DNA of 64,000 nt from JACCTU01 sp963737405 (GCA_963737405.1 CAVTSL010000005.1:186001-250000), one strand, 5' to 3'. Shown: positions 55,531 through 64,000, counted from the first letter of the stretch. The notes: generated by a model from the letters alone, not told the origin. Translations and numbers: made by a program.

Positions 55531-55974
55531 CTACTCGCGGACGACCGGATCGCCGACGGCGATCTCACCGTCGGTCAGGATGTCCGCGTTCAGCCCGGCT
55601 CGGTGCACGTAGCCCTTGATCACGCCGGGACGAGTGAGGCTCTCGAGGGTCGAGCAGGGCTCGCAGAGCTCGACCCCGACGCACTCGACGTCGCCGACGC
55701 GGAAGCGCACGCCGACGAGCGCGTTCAGGTCGATGCCGCTCGTGAGGACGTTGCGCCGGCTCTCGGCGGCGCCGAGGTCGACGCCGCTCTCCGCGGCGCC
55801 CTCGGCGAGCGCCTCGGCCGCGATGAGCGTGAGCGCGCGGCCCGGCGGCGCCACGTCGTAGAAGTGGCGGTTGCCTTCGAGCCCGCGCCCGGCGACCGCG
55901 CGGACGCGCTCGACGGGCTCGGGCAGCTCGCGCTCGCCTCCGATGAAGATGCCCTCGACCCGGCCGGACTCCAT
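55531..55974 (-). CDS. MOSC-domain protein
   Basis: Small protein of 147 residues with the Moco sulfurase C-terminal fold: VEGIFIGGERELPEPVERVR, then GNRHFYD, ESRRNVLTSGIDLNALVGVR and the conserved Cys in VGVELCEPCSTLE. Stand-alone MOSC proteins (YiiM/YuaD type) act in molybdenum-dependent detoxification or sulfur transfer. ATG 55974 lies 11 bases after the HyuB stop. With MoaX 8 kb away, a Moco link is plausible but not shown. Confidence 0.85.
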   Translation of the reverse strand: MESGRVEGIFIGGERELPEPVERVRAVAGRGLEGNRHFYDVAPPGRALTLIAAEALAEGAAESGVDLGAAESRRNVLTSGIDLNALVGVRFRVGDVECVGVELCEPCSTLESLTRPGVIKGYVHRAGLNADILTDGEIAVGDPVVRE

Positions 55975-55985
55975 GCGCGTCAACA

Positions 55986-57461
55986 CTATCCGGCCGGGCC
56001 GTACCCTCCGCCGCCCGGCGTCTCGATCGAGACGACGTCGCCCGCCTCGAGGTCGACCGTGGCCTTCGCGGGAAGCGCCTCGCCGTTCCGAGTGTTGCGG
56101 CCGGGTGCGCCGTCGGCGCCGCCGCGGGCACCACGGGGCGCATGCCGTCGCCGCTCGGTCAGCAGCGAGAGGCGCATCGGCTCGAGCGCGCGCAGCTCGC
56201 GGACGACGCCGTCGCCTCCGCGGTGACTCCCCGAACCGCCGGAGCCGAGCCGGAGCGCATACCGCTCCACCCGGAGCGGGTACTGGAGCTCGAGCGCCTC
56301 GATCGGCGTCGAGAGCGTGTTCGACATGGCGACGTGGACGCCCGACGGGCCGTCGGCGTCGGGGCACGCTCCCTGGCCGCCGCCGATCGTCTCGTAGTAG
56401 GTGAACCGCTCGTTGCCGAGCGTGACGTTGTTCACCGTCCCCTGTCCCTGCGCCGGCACGTCGAGCGCGTGACCGAGCGCGGCGAACAGGACGTCGACGA
56501 TGCGGCTCGACGTCTCGACGTTGCCCGCCGCGACGGCCGCCGGCGGACGCGCGTTGACGAGACATCCCTCCGGCGCGGTGACAGACACCGGCGCGAAGGC
56601 ACCGCCGGACGCGGGTAGATCGGGATCGGTGATGCAGCGGACGACGAAGTACGACGCCGAGCGCGCCACGGCGAGCGGGCAGTTGAGGTTGCCGTGGTGC
56701 TGTGGGCTCGTGCCCGCGAAGTCGATCTCGATCGCGTCGCCGGCGATCGTGACCGCGGCTCGGATCGTGAGCTCGCCGTCGGTCGGCTCGAGCACGTCCT
56801 CGGCCTCGTAGCGGCCGTCGGGGAGCTCCGCGAGCGCGGCGCGCACGACGCGCTCCGAGTACGCGTAGAGCTCGTCCATCGCGGCGGCGACCGTCGCGCG
56901 GCCGCGGCGTTCGCACAGCTCGTCGATCCGCCGCTCCGCGAGGTGGTGCGCAGCGAGCTGCGCGCGGAAGTCGCCGCGGCGCTCCTCGGGGTTTCGCATC
57001 CGGGCGACGAGCGCCTCGAGCGCGGCGTCGTCGAGACGCGTCGGGGGGATCACGACGCCTTCCTCGTCGAGGGTGCGCGACTCGGCGGGCATCGAGCCGG
57101 GCTCGACCGCGCCGACGTCGGCGTGGTGCGCGCGCGAGACCGCGAAGCCGAGCGCCGTCCGCGAGACCATCGTCACGTCGGGCAGGTGCGTGCCGCCCGC
57201 GTACGGGTCGTTGAGGATCCAGACGTCGCGTGGCGCCGGGTCGTGCGCGGCGACGGCGGCGACCGCATCGGGCATCGCGCCGAGGTGCACGGGGATGTGC
57301 TCGGCCTGCGCGATCATCCGTCCCCGCTCGTCGAAGAGCGCGGTGGAACAGTCGCGGCGCTCCTTGATGTTCGCCGAGAAGGCCGAGCGGATCAGCACGG
57401 CGCCCATCTCCTCCGCGACTGCGCGAAGCGACTCGCCGACGACCTGGAGATCGATTCTCAC
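55986..57461 (-). CDS. Hydantoinase B / oxoprolinase beta-subunit family
   Basis: Protein of 491 residues: SANIKERRDCSTALFDERGR, WILNDPYAGGTHLPDVTMVS, GNLNCPLAVARSASYFVVRC and NTLSTPIEALELQYPLRVER, then a Gly-rich C-terminus GDVVSIETPGGGGYGPAG. The HyuB part pairs with HyuA to hydrolyse a five-membered cyclic amide (hydantoin, oxoproline) or to carboxylate a ketone such as acetone or acetophenone. The substrate cannot be separated by sequence alone. GTG 57461 lies 18 bases after the HyuA stop. Confidence 0.9.
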   Translation of the reverse strand: MRIDLQVVGESLRAVAEEMGAVLIRSAFSANIKERRDCSTALFDERGRMIAQAEHIPVHLGAMPDAVAAVAAHDPAPRDVWILNDPYAGGTHLPDVTMVSRTALGFAVSRAHHADVGAVEPGSMPAESRTLDEEGVVIPPTRLDDAALEALVARMRNPEERRGDFRAQLAAHHLAERRIDELCERRGRATVAAAMDELYAYSERVVRAALAELPDGRYEAEDVLEPTDGELTIRAAVTIAGDAIEIDFAGTSPQHHGNLNCPLAVARSASYFVVRCITDPDLPASGGAFAPVSVTAPEGCLVNARPPAAVAAGNVETSSRIVDVLFAALGHALDVPAQGQGTVNNVTLGNERFTYYETIGGGQGACPDADGPSGVHVAMSNTLSTPIEALELQYPLRVERYALRLGSGGSGSHRGGDGVVRELRALEPMRLSLLTERRRHAPRGARGGADGAPGRNTRNGEALPAKATVDLEAGDVVSIETPGGGGYGPAG

Positions 57462-57491
57462 GGTCCCGTCACGGTCCCGTCACGCTCTCGT
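57459..57491. repeat. Short tandem repeat at the HyuA/HyuB junction
   Basis: Two exact 11-base units CACGGTCCCGT (57459-57469 and 57470-57480) and a third degenerate unit CACGCTCTCGT. It spans the HyuA stop and the HyuB GTG. Confidence 0.7.
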
Positions 57492-59221
57492 CACTCTCAG
57501 CGTGCTAGACCCATCCCCAACCCCCACCCACCCGGGGGGAATGAAGACGGTGGAGCCGGGCTGCTCGAGGACGCGTGGGCCCTCGACCCGCACGGGCGCC
57601 GCGCGTGGCAGGTCGAACGCCGGGCCGGGGCGAACGTCTGCGGTGCGGATCGCGACGAGCTCGATCGGGCGGTCGCGGTCGGCGTAGCCGTACCGTTCCT
57701 CGTGGGCGCGGTGGAAGGCCTCGGCGAGGCGTTCCTCGAGCGGGACGGTCAGCTCGAACGACTGGCCGGCGTACCGGAGATCGGCTTCGCCCTCGCGCGG
57801 GAGCTCGCCCGCGTCCTCGAGCAGGACGAGGCGGCTCTCGACCCGGTCGCGCCGCTCGTCGCTCGCGACGAGACCGAGCGCGGAGAGCACGCCCGGCCGC
57901 CTCGGGGACGAGCACGGTGCGGATGCCGAGCTCTTCGGCGAGCGCGCACGCGTGCAGCGGCCCCGCGCCGCCGAAGGCGACGAGCGCGAAGTCGCGCGGG
58001 TCGAGGCCGCGCTCGACGGTGACGACGCGAAGCGCACGAAGCATCTCCGCGTTGACGATCTCGACGACCGCCGCGGGGTCGAGCTCGCCCGAGCGCGCGC
58101 TCCGCTGCGGCGCGGTCGAGCTCGACGCCTCCCGCGAGCCGCTCGGGCAGCCGGCCGAGGAGCAGGTTCGCGTCCGTCACCGTCGGGCGAGTGCCGCCGC
58201 GGCCGTAGCACGCCGGGCCCGGCTCGGCGCCCGCGCTCTCGGGGCCGACGCGGATCGCACCTCCGGCGTCGAGGCGCGCGATCGAGCCTCCGCCGGCGCC
58301 GACGGTGTGGATGTCGACGGTCGGAAGCCTGATCGGGAGCCCCGCGACGGTGCGCTCGCTCGAGCGCTCGGCGACGCCGTCGACGATCAGGCAGACGTCC
58401 GTCGACGTGCCGCCCATGTCGAACGCGATCGCGTTCGGGAATCCGGCCTCCGACGCGACGCGCGCGGCGCCGACAGCGCCGGCGGCCGGCCCGGAGACGA
58501 GCACGAGCGCCGGGTGGGCCGCGGCCTCTTCCACCGTCGCGACGCCGCCGGACGAGCGCATCACGAGCGGTTCGGGCAGTCCACCGCCCGCGGCGGCGTC
58601 GGCGAGCGCACGCAGGTAGCCCGACGTCACGGGCCCCAGGTACGCGTCCGCAGCGGTCGTCGAGGCGCGCTCGTACTCGCGGAACTCCGGCGCGAGCTCG
58701 TGCGAGGCCACGACGTGCGCATTCGGCAGGCGCCGGCGAACCTCCGCTGCGACGGCTCGCTCGTGCTCGGGGAAGCGGTACGAGTGGAGGAGGCAGACCG
58801 CGACCGCCTCGGCCTCGAGGTCCGGTAGCGACTCGAGGTCGAGCGGCTCGAGCTCGCCGTCCGGCCCCATCCGGCCGCCCACGCCGACGCATCGCTCGAG
58901 CGGAACCAGGGGCTCCGGGTGCTCGGCGCAGAGGCGGTACAGGTGCGCGCGCGTCTGGCGCCGGAGGTGCAGGAGGTGCTCGAAACCCGCGGTCGTCACG
59001 AACGCGGTGCGTGCGCCCTTCCGTTCGAGGAGCGCGTTCGTCGCGACGGTCGTCCCGTGAGTGAAGCGCTCGACGGCGTCGGCGCCGACCGCGCGCGCGG
59101 CCGCGACGACGGACTGCTCCTGCCGGGCCGCCGTCGGCACCTTCGCCGTGCGCAGCTCGCCGTCGACGAGGAGCACGGCGTCCGTGAACGTGCCGCCGAC
59201 GTCGACGCCGAGGATGCTCAA
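57480..59221 (-). CDS. Hydantoinase A / oxoprolinase alpha-subunit family, two frameshifts
   Basis: ASKHA-fold ATPase-like subunit of about 580 residues after correction. TTG 59221 overlaps the oxidoreductase stop. It reads ILGVDVGGTFTDAVLLVDGE (phosphate 1), RFTHGTTVATNALLERKGAR, VSGPAAGAVGA and NAIAFDMGGTSTDVCLIVDG. At about 58088 one extra base moves the frame to PAAVVEIVNAEMLRALRVVT and FALVAFGGAGPLHACALAEE. At about 57893 a second extra base, in a GGG run, moves it to VLSALGLVASDERRDRVESR and the end LRVTRA. Everything else is conserved, so error is likelier than decay. Confidence 0.85.
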
Positions 59222-61099
59222 AGGCGCGCCGCGAGAGCCGAGGCGTTCATGTGCGCGACGGCCGCGATCGTGACCATCGGGTTCACGCCCGACGCCGTCG
59301 GGAACGCCGACCCGTCGCAGACGACGAGGCGCGAGACCTCCCACGCCTCGCCGTTCGGGTCGCACGCCGACGTCGACGGCGATCCGCCCATGCGCGCGGT
59401 GCCCATCACATGCGCCGACGCGTAGAGCACGCGGTTCGGCTCCCAGCCGCGCGCGTCTCCCTCGGCGAGGAAGCGACCGACGCCGCCGGACCCGCGCTCC
59501 CAGACGACGGGCTTCGCGTGCGTCGAGACGATGCGCTTCGCCCCGGCGGCCTCGAGGATGCGCGCGGCGCCGACGAAACCCGCGCGCAGGTGTCGCAGGT
59601 CGTACCGCGAGATCCGGTAGCGCGCGAAGGGCTGGCCGTCCCGGCCGACGACGACCTCGCCGCCGTCGCGGTCGCGGACGAGCGGGAAGATCGGCGCCAT
59701 GTAGGGGAAGCGTCGCGCGAGGTCGAGGCTCTCGCGCGCACCGTCCCACTGGAGCCCGGCGCCGAGGAAGCCGGGATGGATCGGCGCGGTCTCGTACCGG
59801 ACGCCGTAGCCGCCGTCGAGCCGCGCGTGCTCCTCCGAGTAGCGCGTCTGCAGCGCGCCGTCCCACGGACGGATCGGCTCGTCGAACTCGCCGACGACGA
59901 GCGTGACGGGATGGAAGTGCAGGTTGCGCCCGATCGACGCGTTCGCCAGGCCGGAGCGTCGGAGCAGCGCAGGTGTCTGGAACGCTCCGCACGCGACGAC
60001 GACGGCGCGCGCACGCACCTGCACGTGTCCCGCGTCGACGCCGACGGCGGCGCCGCGCTCGACGATCACGCGCTGCGCGTACGTTCCGGCGAGCACGCGT
60101 GCGCCGGCCGCGACGGCGTCGGCGAGCCACGTCTCCGCGGTGCCCTGCTTCGCGCGCAGCGGGCAGCCGAACCCGCAGTAGCCGCACACGCCGTTCTGGT
60201 CGCAGCCGCGGACGTTCCTTGGCTGCGCCGCGACGTGCCAGCCGAGCGCCTCCGCACCCTGCTCGAGCACGCGGTCCCGGCCGGAAGCGGCGCCGTGCTC
60301 GCCGTTCACGTCCATCCGCTGCTCGACCGCGTCGAGGCTGCGCGTGAGCTCGTCGCCCGCGAAGGCGGGCACGCCGTGCGCCGCCCACTCGGCGCGCACG
60401 TCGTCGGGTGGCCGCAGCGCCGTCGTCCAGTTGACCGTCGTCCCGCCGCCGAGGCACCAGCCCGCGAGGAAGTCGAGCGACTGATCCTCGGTCGCCGCGG
60501 CCGCCCCTTCGAGGTAGAGCCGGCGGAGCGACTCGATCTCCTCGCCGCTGAAGGTGGGCTCGTCGCCGGCCTCGAGGACGACGACGTCGAGCCCTGCCGC
60601 GGCCAGGACGCCCGCTGCTGTGCCGCCGCCTGCGCCCGACCCGACGACGCAGACGTCGCACGTCAGGCTGAGCTCGCCGACGGGACGCTCCGGCACGAAC
60701 GCCGGCGGGGCCGCTGCGTGGTCGAGCGGCCCCGGGTAGCCGATCTCCGTCCGCGGCGCGCCCGGGCAGCCCGAAATAGTGGTGCAGGACGCCCTTGCGA
60801 AGCACCTTGTACGCGGAGCGCTTGCGCTCGAGGGAGCTGTCCCGCCAGGAGCGCAGCACGCGCTCGCGCTCGGCGTGCGGCAGCCGGGAGAAGCGTCGGA
60901 GCGGCTGCGCCGCGTGCTCCCACACCGAGAGGAGCTGCAGGACCTCGCGAACCTCCGCGCGACGCGGGTGACGCTCGAGCACGCCGACGAACGCGTCGGG
61001 AACGCCGAGCGCGCTCGCGGGCGGCAAGCCGTCGAGCCCGGGAGCGAACGTGTCCGCGATCGACTCGAGCGCGGCGCGCTGACGGCGTGACAGCTCCAT
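59218..61099 (-). CDS. GMC-type FAD oxidoreductase with N-terminal helical domain (fatty-alcohol-oxidase-like), one frameshift
   Basis: About 626 residues once an extra base near 60762 (CCCGGGC run) is removed. The N-terminal ~110 residues (RRQRAALESIADTFAPGLDG to YKVLRKGVLHHYFG) form a helical domain like gluconate dehydrogenase subunit 3. The FAD domain has CVVGSGAGGGTAAGVLAAAG, GWCLGGGTTVNWT and a Cys-rich block CDQNGVCGYCGFGC. The C-terminal GMC region has MGTARMGGSPSTSACDPNGE and VCDGSAFPTASGVNPMVTIA. It oxidises an alcohol or similar group. The start ATG 61099 lies 8 bases from a TAGCGT -10 box. First gene of the operon. Confidence 0.83.
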
Positions 61100-61106
61100 C
61101 GGCGCC

Positions 61107-61113
61107 TACGCTA
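61107..61113. promoter_or_regulatory. Overlapping face-to-face -10 boxes
   Basis: Within TACGCTA, the plus strand reads TACGCT (6 bases before GTG 61119) and the minus strand reads TAGCGT (8 bases before ATG 61099). The two divergent genes share one promoter core. Confidence 0.55.
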
Positions 61114-61118
61114 ACGCT

Positions 61119-61985
61119 GTGGCCAAGCTCGAGCTGGAGCTCGTCGGCGCCGGCGGCGAGCCCGTCGACTTCTGGCGCACCGTCAACTCACACGGTCTCA
61201 ACGACCTGCTTCCGAACCGGATCGACTCGGTCGAGCGGACGCTCGAGCTGACGCTTCGGCCGGGCCCACAGACGGTCGTCGTGCGCTCGGAGTCGCCGGG
61301 GACGCTCGTGATCGAGGGTCGCGCGCCGCGACGCGCCGCGCCCGCAGTTCGCCACGTTCTGCGCCTCGACGAGGATCTCTCGCCGCTCTACGCGCGCCTC
61401 GCCGAGGATCCCGACCTCGACTGGGCCGCGCGCGGCGCGGGCCGTTGGATGCGCAGCCCCACGGTCTTCGAGGACGTCGTGAAGACGATCTGCACGACGA
61501 ACTGCGCGTGGTCGGGAACCGTTCGGATGGTCACCGCGCTCGTCGAGGAGCTCGGCGACGAGTCCGATCGCGGACGCCGAGCGTTTCCGACGCCGGAGAC
61601 GATGGCGTCGACGCCCGAGCGCTTCTACCGCGACGTCGCGCGCGCCGGCTACCGCGCCGCGTACCTCCGCTCGCTCGCGTCGTCGGTCGCCTCCGGGGAG
61701 CTCGACCTCGAGGCGCTCGCCGAGGACAGTGACCTTCCGGACGACGAGGTCGAGAGTCGCCTGCTGGCGCTCCCCGGCGTCGGACCGTACGCGGCGGCGC
61801 ACGTGATGATGCTGATCGGCCGCTATTCGCGACTCGTGCTCGATTCGTGGACGCGCCCGACGTATGCGCGGCTCAACGGGCGCAAGGCGAAGGACACGAC
61901 GATCGAGCGGCGGTTCCGCCGCTATGGCCCGTACGCCGGGCTCGCGTTCTGGCTCTACCTCACGCGCGACTGGGTCTCGGACTAG
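61119..61985 (+). CDS. HhH-GPD DNA glycosylase (AlkA/OGG-like)
   Basis: Base-excision repair protein of 288 residues. The helix-hairpin-helix LLALPGVGPYAAAHVMMLIG is followed by the catalytic Asp in RLVLDSWTRPTY. TVFEDVVKTICTTNCAWSGT precedes it, as in glycosylases of this fold. The Lys of bifunctional OGG1 enzymes is not in its usual HhH position, so a monofunctional glycosylase is expected. The N-terminal ~90 residues are an OGG_N-like beta domain. The lesion is unknown. GTG 61119 has a leaderless promoter. tRNA-Sec starts 11 bases after the stop. Confidence 0.85.
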   Translation: MAKLELELVGAGGEPVDFWRTVNSHGLNDLLPNRIDSVERTLELTLRPGPQTVVVRSESPGTLVIEGRAPRRAAPAVRHVLRLDEDLSPLYARLAEDPDLDWAARGAGRWMRSPTVFEDVVKTICTTNCAWSGTVRMVTALVEELGDESDRGRRAFPTPETMASTPERFYRDVARAGYRAAYLRSLASSVASGELDLEALAEDSDLPDDEVESRLLALPGVGPYAAAHVMMLIGRYSRLVLDSWTRPTYARLNGRKAKDTTIERRFRRYGPYAGLAFWLYLTRDWVSD

Positions 61986-61995
61986 CCTCCCGACC

Positions 61996-62088
61996 GGAGC
62001 GGCATGGGCCCGGTGGCCCAGCTGGTCTTCAAAACCAGTGCGGTCGTGTAGCCCACGGCTCGGTCGGTTCGACTCCGGCGCCGCTCCG
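61996..62088 (+). tRNA. selC: tRNA-Sec (anticodon TCA)
   Basis: 93-nt selenocysteine tRNA. The 8-bp acceptor stem GGAGCGGC / GCCGCTCC is the diagnostic long form. The 6-bp D stem TGGGCC-CGGT-GGCCCA is also typical. The anticodon arm is CTGGT-CTTCAAA-ACCAG with TCA. A long variable arm and T-loop GGTTCGACTCC follow, then discriminator G. CCA is not encoded. selA and selB lie 7-11 kb upstream on the same strand. Confidence 0.96.
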
Positions 62089-62104
62089 TCGGTCCGCCCT
62101 GGCC

Positions 62105-63209
62105 TCAGGGGAGGAGCGGCGGGAGCTTCGGCGGCTCCACCGGGAGCGGCGGCAGCTGCACCGGCTGCGTGAGGTCGGGGAGCGGCAGCTGCTCGGTGAC
62201 CGGCTTCAGGGCGTCGGTCACCGGCGCAAGCGTCTCCTGGACCGGCTCGACGACGGGATCGAGCGGCGTCGACGGGAGCGCGGGCGGGACGGGCGTCGCC
62301 CGCGTCGGGGCCGGCGCGGGCTGAGGTGTGGGGGCCGGTGCCGGCGAGTGGCCGTGCGGCGTCGAGTCGACCGTCGTCACCGCCTCGGTCGTGATCGACG
62401 TGGGCGCGGTTGGGGCAGGCGCCGCTTCGGCACGGGCCGGACCGACGATCGCGCGTCGGGCACCGACCTTCTCGGGACGCGCCGCGGGCACGACCGCGGG
62501 GCTTGCGGCGGCAGCCGGTGTCCCGCGCGCAGACGTTGCCTGCGGCGTTGGTGACCTGTGTGGCGCGAGCGCGACCGACGTCCCGACCGCGACCGCAGCC
62601 ACCGCCACCGCACCGGCCTTCAGCGCCGCTCCGCCGGCGAAGAGCGATTTCAGGAGGCCCGCGGCCGACGAGAGATCCGCGGCAAGGCGCCGGCGGCGAT
62701 CGCGCACGGCCTCGGCGAGCTTGCGCCGGGCGCGGAAGATCCACGACTCGACCGCGGCGTGCGAGACGCCGAGCTCACGCGCGATTTCCTCGTACGTGAG
62801 CCCGTCGAGCGGCACGCAGCACGAACGCGCGCCGCTGACCGTCCGGGAGCGCCTCGAGCGCGGCGACGAGCTCCGCGTCCAGGCCGAGATCCGGGATCGA
62901 CCCCGTCGCCGCGACATCCTCGAGGACAGTCGCGTCGAGCGCGACCTCCCGGCGCCGGTGCGCGCATGTCGCACGCGTCGCGCAGACGTTGCGCGCGATC
63001 GTCAGCAGCCACGCGCGTTCGGACGTCGGCCGGACGCCGCTTCGAACGGCGCCGAGCACGCGGAGGAACGTCGCCTGCACCGCCTCCTCGGCGTCGTCCC
63101 GGTTCCTGAGGCTCTGCAAGCAGAACGCGCGGAGGGCGAGCGCATGACGCTCGTAGAGATCGTGGACGACGCGCGGCGCGTCGTCGAACGGCGACGGTGC
63201 GATGGCCAC
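62105..63209 (-). CDS. ECF-type sigma factor with C-terminal membrane anchor and Pro-rich tail, one frameshift
   Basis: About 367 residues after removing one extra base near 62811. Region 2 reads LRAFCLQSLRNRDDAEEAVQ, then SERAWLLTIARNVCATRATC. Region 4 reads LRALDGLTYEEIARELGVSH, then AAVESWIFRARRKLAE. A TM segment follows (ALKAGAVAVAAVAVGTSVAL), and then a ~150-residue Pro/Ala/Thr-rich tail ending PPLPVEPPKLPPLLP that would be outside the cell. Membrane tethering could hold the sigma factor inactive until cleavage or a surface signal. GTG 63209 is the start. The frameshift lies at the region 4 start. Confidence 0.82.
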
Positions 63210-63338
63210 TGAGCCACCTCAGTGTCGTACGCGCCGGTGACTTTCGTCAGTCCCTCGAACGGGGGATCCGCGAACGAGGTGCAAGTTTCGGCGCGCCTGC
63301 TCGGTCTCTGTCTGCAGCCGCAGCAGAAAGGGGACGCA

Positions 63339-63776
63339 ATGCCGCCGCTCTTCCCGCATCAGCCGAAGCCGATCCGTGTGCTCATCGTGGACGACCACGC
63401 AGGGTACGCCGCGAGCCTCACGGCGATCCTCTCCGGGAACCCCCGACTGGTCGTGGTCGGGCGGGCGGTCGACGGGCTCGACGCCATCGAGCTCGCGCGT
63501 CTCCTTCGCCCCGACGTCGTCGTGATGGACGTCAACATGCCCCGGCTCGACGGATTCAGCGCCTCCCGGTTGATCCGCCGGGACCGGGAGGACGTCCGGA
63601 TCGTGATCGTCTCGGGCGAGCCGCGGCTCGACCACCCCTCGCGTGCCCGTCAGGCCGGCGCGGACGTCTATCTGCCGAAGGACGTCGACTTCGTCACCCT
63701 CACGAACGTCGTCGCAGGCGAGACGTCCGGAGAGGAGCCGGGCACGTTCTCGGTCGCGTTCGCCACCGCGATCTGA
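63339..63776 (+). CDS. Stand-alone response-regulator receiver protein
   Basis: Receiver-only protein of 145 residues: acidic pair in VLIVDDHAGYAASL, phospho-Asp in DVVVMDVNMPRLDGFSASRL, Ser in VIVSGEPR and Lys in YLPKDVDF. There is no HTH. ATG 63339 has the SD AAAGGGGA. An in-frame upstream extension to 63222 is less likely. It is divergent from the membrane-linked sigma factor and could relate to it, as in partner-switch systems, but there is no direct evidence. Confidence 0.85.
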   Translation: MPPLFPHQPKPIRVLIVDDHAGYAASLTAILSGNPRLVVVGRAVDGLDAIELARLLRPDVVVMDVNMPRLDGFSASRLIRRDREDVRIVIVSGEPRLDHPSRARQAGADVYLPKDVDFVTLTNVVAGETSGEEPGTFSVAFATAI

Positions 63777-63786
63777 GGTCGCACAC

Positions 63787-63818
63787 GGAGGCGCGGGCCG
63801 GGCGGCGGCCGCGCCTCC
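63787..63818 (+). terminator. Terminator-like hairpin after the receiver gene
   Basis: 10-bp stem GGAGGCGCGG / CCGCGCCTCC with a GC-rich loop, 10 bases after the stop codon. There is no T-run. Confidence 0.55.
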
Positions 63819-63837
63819 GGGTGCGATGCTGCGCGGG

Positions 63838-64000
63838 ATGCGCGCACTGCCGGAGCAGTTCGAGCCCTACGGGTGGGCGATGTCGACGGTCGAGGCCGCC
63901 CGGATCGCGGGGATCGACCCCGCGCAGGTGATTCGGTTCGACGGCAACACGCCGCCCGCGCCGCCTTCGACTGCAACCGCCGACGTCGTGGCGCCGGCGC
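63838..64000 (+). CDS. HisC-like class I/II aminotransferase (partial)
   Basis: The open frame from ATG 63838 (ATG 63826 is also in frame) to the right edge reads RALPEQFEPYGWAMSTVEAA, then AGIDPAQVIRFDGNTPPAPP. The RFDGNTPP block is typical of the N-terminus of histidinol-phosphate aminotransferase-like PLP enzymes. Only ~54 residues are present, and the catalytic Lys would lie outside. The assignment is therefore tentative. Confidence 0.6.
   Translation, partial: MRALPEQFEPYGWAMSTVEAARIAGIDPAQVIRFDGNTPPAPPSTATADVVAPA

Noticed and set aside
57749..61099. Single 1116-residue ORF on the minus strand
   Set aside because: It joins the N-terminal domain of the oxidoreductase, an Arg-rich shadow stretch antisense to nothing recognisable, and most of HyuA. 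The family boundaries show two separate genes with frameshifts.
50751..62088. Transposon or integrative element inserted at tRNA-Sec
   Set aside because: No integrase, no direct repeat of the tRNA 3' end and no composition change were seen. The tRNA is complete.
57480..63209. Frame breaks as selenocysteine UGA codons or programmed frameshifts
   Set aside because: Each break needs a one-base change, not read-through of TGA, and no slippery heptamer with a downstream structure is shared among them.

Overview
The window is high-GC DNA from an actinobacterium, most plausibly of the class Thermoleophilia (Gaiellales or Solirubrobacterales type). This rests on family content and signal style, not on a database match. 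Supporting signs are a Gram-positive/actinobacterial SOS box before lexA, a TopA with glycine-rich C-terminal repeats and no zinc fingers, a PimA-like mannosyltransferase, a MoaX-like MoaD-MoaE fusion, and many genes that start at GTG 6 to 9 bases after a TANNNT -10 box (leaderless style). There is no phage, transposon or CRISPR array.

Layout: 1-3.1 kb holds a flippase-like membrane protein, a PimA-like glycosyltransferase and a divergent adenosine-deaminase-family enzyme. 3.1-8.1 kb is a visibly less GC-biased signalling island: two HTH-only LuxR proteins, a MalT-like STAND regulator, a membrane HD-GYP protein and a 25-residue hydrophobic peptide gene with a strong Shine-Dalgarno. 8.1-20.1 kb holds two complete Dpp/Opp-type peptide ABC transporters in tandem on the minus strand. 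The second is riddled with frameshifts. 20.2-26.5 kb holds the primary-type sigma factor, TopA, and an acyltransferase / 5'-3' exonuclease / histone-deacetylase-family operon. 26.6-36 kb is mostly regulators: NarL-type two-component pair, WYL regulator, ECF sigma factor with a SnoaL-like tail, and HxlR regulator divergent from a berberine-bridge-type oxidoreductase. 35.9-41.4 kb holds rnpB, a zinc-ribbon ORF overlapping it, lexA, tRNA-Leu(GAG), TldD/TldE, secG and a stand-alone receiver. 41.3-50.7 kb holds a glycosyltransferase, a COG4586-type ABC exporter, a B12-dependent acyl-CoA mutase large subunit, MoaX, a site-2 protease, a LOG-family protein and a VanW protein. 50.7-62.1 kb holds selA, a SAM methyltransferase and selB in one overlapping operon, then an oxidoreductase-hydantoinase-MOSC-nitrilase operon on the other strand, a DNA glycosylase and tRNA-Sec. 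The right end has a membrane-anchored ECF sigma factor, a receiver protein and the start of a HisC-like aminotransferase.

How the genes work together: the Sec genes supply selenocysteine insertion (selD and any selenoprotein lie elsewhere). The Dpp systems import peptides or similar solutes. The oxidoreductase/HyuA/HyuB/MOSC/nitrilase operon looks like a catabolic route for a cyclic amide, nitrile or alcohol. The most unusual non-coding signal is a pair of ~100-bp intergenic repeats (16288-16395 and 36511-36607) whose central hairpin keeps pairing while its sequence changes. At least ten apparent frameshifts are spread over the window, mostly explained by one extra base and several in G or C runs. 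This points to sequencing or assembly error at least as much as to gene decay.
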